A DNA stretch of 64,000 nucleotides from Pinibacter sp031553495. GTDB taxonomy: Bacteria > Bacteroidota > Bacteroidia > Chitinophagales > Chitinophagaceae. The notes beneath the pieces are model-generated. The model worked only from the letters and a program-made list of their open reading frames with translations, made no database searches and was not told the origin of the DNA. The position numbers and the translations under genes were made by a program. Location: contig JAVBLN010000042.1 of the NCBI GenBank assembly GCA_031553495.1, positions 1 through 64,000 on the forward strand, written 5' to 3'. Positions 1 to 6,958 of the stretch are shown here, piece by piece; the stretch's first letter is position 1; every line of letters starts with the position of its first letter.

Positions 1-308
1 CGCCCCCCGCGATCGGGCCGTCATCGATCGCGGGTGTGCTTTTTGTTTCTTTTTGCACAAGCAAAAAGAAAAAGACTTTGTAAATGAAATGTTGAAATCC
101 GTAAACGATATTCCTTTGCGAACTAAATACTTAATCCTAATTAATAATATTGCTTTTAAGATAAGCTTTGCTGATTAATTGAAAGTTCTTTATGCCTGAT
201 CCGCTGAACATGCGTAAAAATAAAAATTGAAGGAATTATTGCAACCATGAATATCCGCTTTGTGTACAGGGTTCCCTTTTCCTTTGGAGAAGGGCCGGGG
301 ATAAGGCT
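1..308. other. non-coding window edge with inverted repeats
   Basis: No convincing gene is seen here. Two perfect inverted repeats lie at the edge: arms CCGCGATCG / CGATCGCGG (about 8-34), and arms TTTCTTTTTGC / GCAAAAAGAAA with a 4-nt loop (46-71). A copy of the GGAGAAGG palindromic repeat lies at 246-304, just past the hyaD stop codon. Confidence 0.5.
246..304 (-). repeat. family-2 palindromic repeat, copy a
   Basis: Reverse-oriented copy of a repeat also found at 17911, 23327 and 50081. It contains arms related to CCTTCTCC-AAA-GGAGAAGG and a flank resembling GCACAAAGCGGATATTC. It sits directly after the hyaD stop. Confidence 0.75.
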
Positions 309-773
309 TCACTTATAACCAACGGCTTTCACTAATTCTTTTATCTCTTCTACCACTACCGGCACCATTTCTTTTATGGCTGGTGTTAGTTGAATTCCCT
401 GCTGCTGAATGGTTTCAATACTAACAGTAAACAAATGAATTTCCGGCATTTTATCTAAAAGCTGCAAAGCGCTTACGAGGTCTTTTAAGCCAATATCATG
501 CGAGCTCATAGCATTGGGAAAATCCTTTGCATACTTCGGTTTTATAAGACGTATAGTTCCCGGAAGATTATTATCCAAAGTCGCGTCGATCAATATAACA
601 GCATCGTGCAGCTCAAAATATTCTAACAAATGAAAACCGCCAGTGCCACCATCAAGCACTGATACATTTGCAGGAAGATCTTCTTTTTGCATGGCTTCAA
701 CCACATGAATTCCCACACCTTCATCACCCATCAGGTAGTTGCCAATGCCAAGTATAAGTATAGATTTAACCAT
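309..773 (-). CDS. hyaD: [NiFe]-hydrogenase maturation protease HyaD/HybD type
   Basis: Endopeptidase that removes the C-terminal tail of the hydrogenase large subunit after nickel insertion. The 154-residue protein has the usual family length and opens with the GNxLxxDEGxG signature (residues 11-21). The expected nickel-sensing residues are visible as Glu18, Asp63 and His92, the equivalents of Glu16, Asp62 and His93 in HybD. It is the last gene of the hyaABCD set on the minus strand. It is separated from hyaC by a 430-bp gap full of repeats, so it may not be tightly co-transcribed. Its predicted substrate is the tail after His557 of the large subunit encoded at 1972-3693. The start is ATG. 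Confidence 0.93.
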   Translation of the reverse strand: MVKSILILGIGNYLMGDEGVGIHVVEAMQKEDLPANVSVLDGGTGGFHLLEYFELHDAVILIDATLDNNLPGTIRLIKPKYAKDFPNAMSSHDIGLKDLVSALQLLDKMPEIHLFTVSIETIQQQGIQLTPAIKEMVPVVVEEIKELVKAVGYK

Positions 774-911
774 TTATAAAGTTGCTTAAAATTTTAGCCA
801 CATTTCGGTTTCACGCAAAGGTGCAAAGTATGCAAAGTTCGCAAAGAGATCTATGAAGTTTCATAACCGATTGAACAACCATAGGAGTTTCACCTGAGAC
901 AACCGGGCGAG

Positions 912-1090
912 AAATCTCATTGAATTATTGTAATGCCTGTACTCCAGCGCTGGCAAATGGCACACAGATGACACTGATTAGACTGATCCTCACCTGATAT
1001 TTTGTTAATAACATATGCCCTGAAAAGCTTGTAGCCTTGCAGCAGTATACTGTTGCATTAGTAATAAATTAGCGTTTCAATTTTTTGCTG
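912..1090 (+). repeat. family-3 repeat, copy a
   Basis: About 180 bp that recur in inverted orientation at 62668-62832, with shared blocks such as CAGATGACACTGATTAGACT and GTAGCCTTGCAGCAGTATAC. A fragment of about 45 bp recurs at 23008-23055. The function is unknown. Confidence 0.8.
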
Positions 1091-1120
1091 CCTGCTGCCA
1101 ACTATCAACCGCCCACTAAA

Positions 1121-1180
1121 GTTCCTACCGTACAAGTGAGTGACACAACGATGCTTAATAGTAGCACTACCGCCGGTTCC
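1121..1180 (+). repeat. core intergenic repeat, class I (orientation A)
   Basis: Copy of the dispersed repeat with centre AAGTGAGTGACACAACGATG and right part TAATAGTAGCACTACCGCCGG; the left direct repeat is partly lost. It lies between hyaC and hyaD. Confidence 0.9.
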
Positions 1181-1203
1181 CAAAAAAATTACATACACAG
1201 CAT

Positions 1204-1953
1204 TTATGTGTTCTGTGGTTTTTCCGGGTTTGGCGTATGAGGGATATTTTTTTCAAAAAAGTCTTCTTCAATAAATTTCCAGCCGCCGCCCATGCTGCTT
1301 ATTTCTCCGCGGCCCTCCACATAATCGTGATAAAACACCAGGTAAACATGCACCACGGCAAATAATATAAAAAACCACATGGTAGCGTGATGCCACTGGC
1401 GTGTGGCTATATCTCCGCCAAACATGGCCGGCACCCACGAAAACAACCTGGGAAACCACCACGTGGACATAGATGCATACAAGCCAAAACCGGTTAAGCA
1501 TTGAATAAGAAAAGCTATGAATGTGAAAAAATAAATAAGCCCCGCCATAGCGTTATGCCCTATACTGAGGTGTTCTTTTTTCCCTTTTTTATTTTTAACC
1601 ATGAAAATGTCTGTTTTTATTACAGCCCACATTTCCTTAAAAAAATTGGCTGAAGTGGGAATAAATTGTCGCCAGCTTGCATACTTGTTTCCCACAAAAC
1701 CCCAGTATAGCCTGAACAAAAAGTTGCAAAAGAAAATATAAGCCGCCGCAAAATGAATATACCGCATCCAGCCCATAGTGTACTGTTCCGACGCTTCGCG
1801 GCTGCTCATTAACGCCAGCGGATCGGCAATGTAAAAACCTGTTATAATAAGCGCCAGCAGCGCCAGCACATTTAGCCAGTGATAAATTCTTACAGGCAGT
1901 TCCCACACATAAACGCGGCGTAAGCGGTGCACATGTAATAATTTCTTTTCCAT
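1204..1953 (-). CDS. hyaC: Ni/Fe-hydrogenase b-type cytochrome subunit
   Basis: Membrane di-haem cytochrome b that anchors the hydrogenase and passes electrons from the small subunit to the quinone pool. The 249-residue protein shows four hydrophobic segments (about residues 22-44, 64-86, 132-160 and 182-208). Haem-ligand candidates are in YHWLN, IHFAAAY, GHNAM, QWHHATMWF and VVHVYLVFYHD. It follows hyaB by 18 bp, so co-transcription with hyaA-hyaB is expected. The start ATG is at 1953. The length and the WELPVRIYHWLN opening fit the HyaC/HupC family. Confidence 0.93.
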   Translation of the reverse strand: MEKKLLHVHRLRRVYVWELPVRIYHWLNVLALLALIITGFYIADPLALMSSREASEQYTMGWMRYIHFAAAYIFFCNFLFRLYWGFVGNKYASWRQFIPTSANFFKEMWAVIKTDIFMVKNKKGKKEHLSIGHNAMAGLIYFFTFIAFLIQCLTGFGLYASMSTWWFPRLFSWVPAMFGGDIATRQWHHATMWFFILFAVVHVYLVFYHDYVEGRGEISSMGGGWKFIEEDFFEKNIPHTPNPEKPQNT

Positions 1954-1971
1954 AAACGCAGTTTAAATTAT

Positions 1972-3693
1972 TTACCCCAAAACATTCACCCTGCTAATGG
2001 TTTTCCCCTCTTCATCATAGAGGTGTACGCTGCAAGCCATGCAGGGATCAAAGCTGTGAATGGTACGCAATATTTCCACCGGCTGATCATTATTTGCAAC
2101 CGGCGTATCAATCAAAGATGATTCGTAAGCCGACATTTGCCCTTGCGGATCTCTTGGCGATGCATTCCATGTAGTGGGAACAACCAGTTGGTAATTGGCA
2201 ATTTTTTTATCTTCTATATTGATCCAATGAGCCAGGGCGCCACGCGGCGCTTCTGAATGGCCAACGCCCAATGCGGTTTTCGGCCAGGTTGAAGGATCAA
2301 ACTTGGACATATCAGCCATCCTGGTATCGCCATTTTTAATATTGTCTATTAGAGCATTATAAAACTCGATGGCATAACCTGCGGTAATAGCGGCTTCCAG
2401 CCCTCTTGCAGCTGTGCGGCCCAGGGTGGAGAACAGAGCCGCCACCGGCACATTCAGTTGGCTTAAGGCTTTATCCACCACTTCTTTAAATTCTTCTTTT
2501 CCGCGTGCATATCCCACCAAAACCCTTGCCAGTGGCCCCACTTCCATCGGGTGACCTTTCCAGCGGGGCGTTTTAAGGTAGCTGTATTCTTTAGTGGTAT
2601 CCAGGTGCTCAAATGGCGGTTTAGGTCCTGTGTAATTAATTTTACTTTCTCCTTTCCACGGGTGCAGGCCTTTATCTTTTCCTTCTTTATAATCATACCA
2701 CGAGCGGATAATAAACTCCTGCACTTCATCTTCTTTCCGCAGATCCACATCTTGAATCTTGCTTAAGTCTTTATTTAATATGGCCCCCGGTGGAAATTTA
2801 TATTTCGATGTATCCGCATAGCCGTTTGTTGGCAAGTCGCCATACACAAGGTAGTTTCCCAGGCCACCGCCAATGGCTCCCCAGTCTTTATAAAAAGAAG
2901 CAATTGCCAAAAGATCCGGTATATACACCTGCTCCACAAATTCCTTACCCTGAACCAGCAATTGTTCCACAAATGCAAGCCGCTCGGCATTTATACCACT
3001 CACATCGTCTAGCCCTATAGAGCAGGCCATTCCACCCACCAGGTAGTTGGGGTGCGGATTTTTACCGCCAAATATCGCCTGTACTTTCACAATTTCTTTT
3101 TGCCATTCCAGCGCTTCCAGGTAATGCGCAAGGCCAAGTAAATTAACTTCCGGCGGCAGTTTATAAGCCGGGTGGCCCCAGTAACCGTTGGCAAAAATGC
3201 CCAACTGGCCGCTGTCCACAAATTTCTTAACGCGGGCCTGTACATCGCTAAAATAACCAACCGATGTTTTGGGCCATTTTGAAATACTTTGCGCCAACTC
3301 CGATGTCTTTTTAGGATCGGCTTTTAATGCATTCACAACATCGACCCAGTCCATCGCGTGCAAATGATAGAAATGCACCACATGATCATGCATATACAAC
3401 ACGCAATGCATTATATTTCTCACCAGTTCCGCATTAGGCGGAATTACAATATTTAACGCGTCTTCCACGGTGCGTACTGATGTTAATGAATGCGTGGAAG
3501 TACACACGCCGCATACCCTTCCAACAAATGCCCATGCATCGCGAGGGTCTCTTCCACGTAAAATTTCTTCCAGCAGGCGCACCATTGTACCGCTGCTATA
3601 CGCATCCTTAATTTTACCATTTTCAATATCCGCCTCTACTCTTAAATGACCTTCAATTCTTGTAATGGGATCAACCACAATTCTTGTACTCAT
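1972..3693 (-). CDS. hyaB: [NiFe] hydrogenase large (catalytic) subunit, group 1
   Basis: Carries the NiFe(CN)2CO active site that oxidises H2. Nickel ligands are visible at both ends: the L1 motif RVCGVCTSTH (Cys61, Cys64) and the L2 motif DPCMACSVH (Cys551, Cys554, His557). Sixteen residues follow His557 (LYDEEGKTISRVNVLG), the tail that the protease encoded at 309-773 should cleave. The length of 573 is usual for membrane-bound group 1 enzymes. It lies between hyaA and hyaC. The 235-bp gap to hyaA is longer than normal for this operon and holds a core repeat. Export would be piggy-back on the Tat signal of the small subunit. Confidence 0.96.
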   Translation of the reverse strand: MSTRIVVDPITRIEGHLRVEADIENGKIKDAYSSGTMVRLLEEILRGRDPRDAWAFVGRVCGVCTSTHSLTSVRTVEDALNIVIPPNAELVRNIMHCVLYMHDHVVHFYHLHAMDWVDVVNALKADPKKTSELAQSISKWPKTSVGYFSDVQARVKKFVDSGQLGIFANGYWGHPAYKLPPEVNLLGLAHYLEALEWQKEIVKVQAIFGGKNPHPNYLVGGMACSIGLDDVSGINAERLAFVEQLLVQGKEFVEQVYIPDLLAIASFYKDWGAIGGGLGNYLVYGDLPTNGYADTSKYKFPPGAILNKDLSKIQDVDLRKEDEVQEFIIRSWYDYKEGKDKGLHPWKGESKINYTGPKPPFEHLDTTKEYSYLKTPRWKGHPMEVGPLARVLVGYARGKEEFKEVVDKALSQLNVPVAALFSTLGRTAARGLEAAITAGYAIEFYNALIDNIKNGDTRMADMSKFDPSTWPKTALGVGHSEAPRGALAHWINIEDKKIANYQLVVPTTWNASPRDPQGQMSAYESSLIDTPVANNDQPVEILRTIHSFDPCMACSVHLYDEEGKTISRVNVLG

Positions 3694-3763
3694 AGTGGAT
3701 GGTTGTTGGTTGTTAGCTAAAATGTTTTATACTTCGTTCAGTTTAATATTTGAAATTTTTTTG

Positions 3764-3832
3764 GGGACGAGCTATAGTAATTCTATTCATCTCCGGTTGT
3801 GTCACTCACTTGTACGGTTGTAATGCTATTCA
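3764..3832 (-). repeat. core intergenic repeat, class I (orientation B)
   Basis: Degenerate left part, but the centre TTGTGTCACTCACTTGTACGG is intact and is followed by TTGTAATGCTATT. It sits between hyaA and hyaB. Confidence 0.85.
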
Positions 3833-3928
3833 CCAAGTTATGAGTTGTGAGTGTTGAGTGTCTTTGTTTCAGCTTTATTTAATATCTATAGCATTCTCAA
3901 TTCAATAAGCACTTTCAATTTTCAACTC

Positions 3929-5113
3929 CTAAGGCAATTCTTTTTCACTCGACTTGCCTTCTTTTTCCAGCGTTCCTATATTTTTCGACTTTCTAATATT
4001 TGTAGTAACAGCGTGCGCCACAATACCGGCAACAGTTGCGCCTAAGGCTATTTTGCCAAGTGTATCTGCATCCGACTCAATACCAAAACCGGAAAACGCG
4101 GAAGCTCTTTCGTATAAGCGGCCATTGTCCCAATAATTTTCTTCGCTGCAACCGATACATGGGTGGCCCGATTGTATGGGATAACTGGTGCCTTCATTCC
4201 ATTTCATAACGCCGCAGGCATTATAAGTGGATGGCCCCTTACAACCCACTTTGTACAGGCAATAGCCCTTTTTGGCATTTTCATCATCGAAGCTTTCTAC
4301 AAACAAACCGGCATCATAAAACGGACGACGGTAACAGGTATCGTGCACCCGTTTGCTGTAAAACGCTTTTGGTCTTCCAAGCTTATCCAGTTCCGGAATG
4401 CGGCCAAACGTTAATAAGTGAACGATTACGCCGGCCATAACTTCGCCTATTGGCGGGCATCCCGGCACTTTAATAATTGGTTTTCCTTTTATAAGTTTAT
4501 GAATGGGCGTGGCCGAAGTGGGATTTGGCTTTGCCGCCTGCACACAACCATTGCTGGCGCAACTGCCCCAAGCTATAACAGCTTTGGCATTAGCTGCGGC
4601 CTCGTCTAAAATCTGAAGAGAAGTTTTACCACCAATCATGCAATACACGCCATCGGCGGCTGTGGGCACGCTGCCTTCCACGCACAAAATATATTCTCCT
4701 TTATATTTCTGCAAAGTGTTTTGCAAAACGGCTTCTGCCTGGAAGCCAGAGGCGGCCATTAATGTTTCTGTATAATCAAGTGAAACTTTGTCCAACAAAA
4801 TATCGGCCACAATGGGGTGGGATGAACGTATAAAACTTTCGCTGCAACAAGTACATTCCTGGAAGTGCAGCCATACAATTGGAATTCTTGGTTTTGTTTC
4901 CATGGCCCGGGCAACCTGCGCTATACCGGTACTTTCGACACCAATAAACGCAGCCATCATACTGGCAAATCTTAAAAAATCGCGGCGAGAATATCCTTTT
5001 TGTCTAATTTCATCGTAATAAGTAAGTTGATTTTTTAAAGAAATCTCTTTTTTCATAAGATGAAGTTGTTTTTGAAAAAGGTAAAGAAAATTAAAGTTGT
5101 CATTTTCGGTCAT
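3929..5113 (-). CDS. hyaA: [NiFe] hydrogenase small subunit, O2-tolerant six-Cys type
   Basis: Iron-sulfur subunit that relays electrons from the active site. A twin-arginine signal SRRDFLRFASMMAAFIG (residues 42-58) predicts Tat export. The proximal-cluster cysteines form the six-Cys pattern of O2-tolerant enzymes: Cys87, Cys89 and Cys90 in ECTCCSE, Cys185 and Cys190 in GSCASNGC, Cys219 in VPGC. Standard enzymes lack the equivalents of Cys89 and Cys190. Ligands for the medial and distal clusters follow (HDTCY...CLYKVGCKG, CGVMKW, HPCIGCSE), then a C-terminal membrane helix (LGKIALGATVAGIVAHAV) that docks on cytochrome b. The ATG at 5113 gives a long pre-Tat region; the ATG at 5056 is an alternative start. 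It is divergent from the small gene at 5207. Confidence 0.95.
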   Translation of the reverse strand: MTENDNFNFLYLFQKQLHLMKKEISLKNQLTYYDEIRQKGYSRRDFLRFASMMAAFIGVESTGIAQVARAMETKPRIPIVWLHFQECTCCSESFIRSSHPIVADILLDKVSLDYTETLMAASGFQAEAVLQNTLQKYKGEYILCVEGSVPTAADGVYCMIGGKTSLQILDEAAANAKAVIAWGSCASNGCVQAAKPNPTSATPIHKLIKGKPIIKVPGCPPIGEVMAGVIVHLLTFGRIPELDKLGRPKAFYSKRVHDTCYRRPFYDAGLFVESFDDENAKKGYCLYKVGCKGPSTYNACGVMKWNEGTSYPIQSGHPCIGCSEENYWDNGRLYERASAFSGFGIESDADTLGKIALGATVAGIVAHAVTTNIRKSKNIGTLEKEGKSSEKELP

Positions 5114-5143
5114 CTTATTAAATGATGAAAATCAAAAAATAAA

Positions 5144-5157
5144 ATGATCATCGTCAT
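5144..5157. promoter_or_regulatory. possible CRP/FNR-type half-site pair
   Basis: ATGA-N6-TCAT lies in the 93-bp divergent region between hyaA and the HupE-like gene. The geometry resembles CRP/FNR sites but the half-sites are only 4 bp, so this is weak. Confidence 0.2.
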
Positions 5158-5206
5158 ATATATTTTTTTTATTTGATTCTAACATTAATCACTTAAAACT
5201 TGTAGT

Positions 5207-5413
5207 ATGAAAAAAATCGTCCTGTGTTTTTTAAGTTTATATATGTTGCTAAGCGCACCGGTGTTTTCTTTTGCCCATCCGGGTCATGGCGATAGTGATG
5301 GCTTCTCTATTATTCATTACTTTAAAGAACCTATACACGCTGTATTGACTGTTGGTATTTTAGTGCTGGCATTTTTAGTAGTACGTTTTGCCATGAAAAA
5401 AAAGCAGCAATAA
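5207..5413 (+). CDS. HupE-like mini membrane protein (68 aa)
   Basis: Not a named family that I can assign firmly. The protein has a cleavable signal peptide (residues about 1-23, ending FSFA). A mature start HPGHGDSDGF follows, closely resembling the start of HupE/UreJ metal permeases, then EPIHAV, one membrane segment (about 46-63) and a lysine-rich tail. Full HupE proteins have six or more helices; this one has one after the signal. It is divergent from hyaA and upstream of hypA, so a role in nickel supply or hydrogenase assembly is reasonable but inferred. A weak promoter-like TTTG ... ACTTG precedes it. It could also be an unrelated short histidine-containing peptide. Confidence 0.7.
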   Translation: MKKIVLCFLSLYMLLSAPVFSFAHPGHGDSDGFSIIHYFKEPIHAVLTVGILVLAFLVVRFAMKKKQQ

Positions 5414-5417
5414 GTAG

Positions 5418-5528
5418 GGAGTTGAAAATTGAAAGTTGAAAGTGCTTATTGAATTGAGAATGGAGATTGCTTTATACACTAATTGCAAGCCAAAACAAAA
5501 GCACTTATTACTCAACACTCATAACTTG
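5418..5528 (+). repeat. degenerate heptamer-type spacer
   Basis: Low-complexity spacer made of units like GAAAGTT, GAATTGA and CTCATAA around a conserved stretch (ACTAATTGCAAGCCAAAACA). The same module precedes core-repeat copies at 14407, 42713 and 48299. Confidence 0.6.
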
Positions 5529-5597
5529 CTCAATAGCATTACTACTGTACAAGTGAGTGACACAACGGTGCTTAATAGTAGCACTACCGCCGGTTCC
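5529..5597 (+). repeat. core intergenic repeat, class I (orientation A)
   Basis: Full copy: both direct repeats (CTCAATAGCATTACTACTG and CTTAATAGTAGCACTACCG) and centre AAGTGAGTGACACAACGGTG. It lies just upstream of hypA. Confidence 0.92.
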
Positions 5598-5676
5598 ATA
5601 ATAAAAAAATATAAAACACCAACCGGAATTTTTAGCGTAGCAACATTTTGATTTTTGAATTTTGAATTACCACTTC

Positions 5677-6018
5677 ATGCACGAACTATCCGTTGTAATG
5701 AGCATTATTGATATTGCTGAAAAAGAAGCGCTGGCCGCTAATGCCTCCATCGTTGAGGAAATTGAATTAGATATTGGCGCGTTAAGCGGCATAGAATTGG
5801 ATGCGTTGGAATTTGCCTGGCAACAGGCCGTAAAAAACACCAAATTGGAAAACGCCATAAAGCGTATAAATCACATAGAAGCAAAAGCAAAATGTACAAA
5901 CTGCGACACCGGTTTCACCATTGAGCATTTTTATGATAGCTGCCCGGTATGCGGCGGACATTTTTTTGGAATATTGCAAGGCAAAGAATTGAGGGTGAAA
6001 TCACTTATCGTTTCCTGA
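5677..6018 (+). CDS. hypA: hydrogenase nickel-incorporation protein HypA
   Basis: Zinc-containing metallochaperone that, with HypB, delivers nickel to the hydrogenase large subunit. The start is set at the ATG giving MHELS, because His2 and the N-terminus bind nickel in this family; a frame opening at a TTG 15 bp upstream is rejected for that reason. The protein is 113 residues. Zinc cysteines are Cys73 and Cys76 (CTNC) and Cys89 and Cys92 (CPVC). It is first in the hypA-B-F-C-D-E series and 40 bp ahead of hypB. Confidence 0.95.
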   Translation: MHELSVVMSIIDIAEKEALAANASIVEEIELDIGALSGIELDALEFAWQQAVKNTKLENAIKRINHIEAKAKCTNCDTGFTIEHFYDSCPVCGGHFFGILQGKELRVKSLIVS

Positions 6019-6058
6019 CATTTGTTAATAAGAATTTTTATAAAGAAATATAACAACC

Positions 6059-6796
6059 ATGTGTGCAACCTGCGGCTGTGGAACAGACCATACACACCAT
6101 GACAAAAGTCATGATCATAGTCACGCTCAGCAAAAGACGCTGATAGAAGTGGAAAAAGATGTTTTGCATCAAAACAATTTACTGGCGGAAAGAAACCGAG
6201 GCTTTTTTGAAGGCAGAAATGTACTGGCTCTAAACCTGGTAAGCTCGCCGGGTTCGGGAAAAACTTCTCTACTTGAAAAAACGCTTGTAGATCTGAAAGA
6301 GAAATTGGAATTTGCCGTTATAGAAGGCGATCAGCAAACCACACACGATGCCGACCGCATTCACGCTACCGGCACAAAAGTCACGCAAATCAATACCGGC
6401 AACGGTTGTCATTTAGATGCACATATGGTGCTACATGCAGTGCAGGGAATGAAACTGAAAAGTGATTCCGTTTTGTTTATTGAGAATGTTGGCAACCTTG
6501 TATGCCCTGCTTTGTTTGATCTGGGCGAGCAGGAAAGAGTGGTGATCATTAGCGTAACGGAAGGCGATGACAAACCGTTGAAGTATCCGAACATGTTTCA
6601 ATCGGCCACGCTGTGCATCATCAACAAAATGGATTTGCTGCCCTATGTCCCGTTCGACCTGGAAAAACTGAAAGCAAATGCGCTTAAAATAAATCCACAG
6701 CTTGAAATGATAGAAGTGAGCTGCACAACCGGCACCGGATTGCAGCAATGGTACAACTGGCTTTCGTCAAAGGCCCAACCGGCGCAGGATGAATAG
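6059..6796 (+). CDS. hypB: hydrogenase nickel-incorporation GTPase HypB
   Basis: GTPase that drives nickel transfer. The N-terminus has the high-affinity nickel motif CxxCGC (Cys2, Cys5, Cys7) followed by a His-rich stretch (residues 11-22) that may store nickel. The P-loop is SSPGSGKTS (62-70), the metal site at the dimer interface is Cys117/His118 with Cys149, and the guanine-specificity motif is NKMD (189-192). The length of 245 is typical. It follows hypA by 40 bp; hypF follows after 162 bp that contain a class II core repeat. Confidence 0.95.
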   Translation: MCATCGCGTDHTHHDKSHDHSHAQQKTLIEVEKDVLHQNNLLAERNRGFFEGRNVLALNLVSSPGSGKTSLLEKTLVDLKEKLEFAVIEGDQQTTHDADRIHATGTKVTQINTGNGCHLDAHMVLHAVQGMKLKSDSVLFIENVGNLVCPALFDLGEQERVVIISVTEGDDKPLKYPNMFQSATLCIINKMDLLPYVPFDLEKLKANALKINPQLEMIEVSCTTGTGLQQWYNWLSSKAQPAQDE

Positions 6797-6820
6797 CTGA
6801 CAGTGATAATTTTTTTATGC

Positions 6821-6896
6821 TACGAACAGCGGCTTTTCATGGCATCATCGTTGCGTCGCATTTCGTTCATCTGTAGTATTTCATGGCATCAGCGGG
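6821..6896 (-). repeat. core intergenic repeat, class II (orientation B)
   Basis: Centre CATCGTTGCGTCGCATTTCG instead of the class I centre, flanked by TTTTCATGGCATCA and CTGTAGTATTTCATGG. It sits between hypB and hypF. Confidence 0.75.
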
Positions 6897-6958
6897 CTTT
6901 ATATACAAGCATTCATAACTAACTCAAACAGCCTGCTAACGGCTGTTTTTATATTGCA

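Larger units (their letters stand above)
774..1203. other. repeat-filled gap between hyaC and hyaD
   Basis: This 430-bp spacer inside the hydrogenase gene set holds a family-3 repeat (912-1090) and a copy of the core repeat (1121-1180). No reading frame with coding character is seen. Confidence 0.6.
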
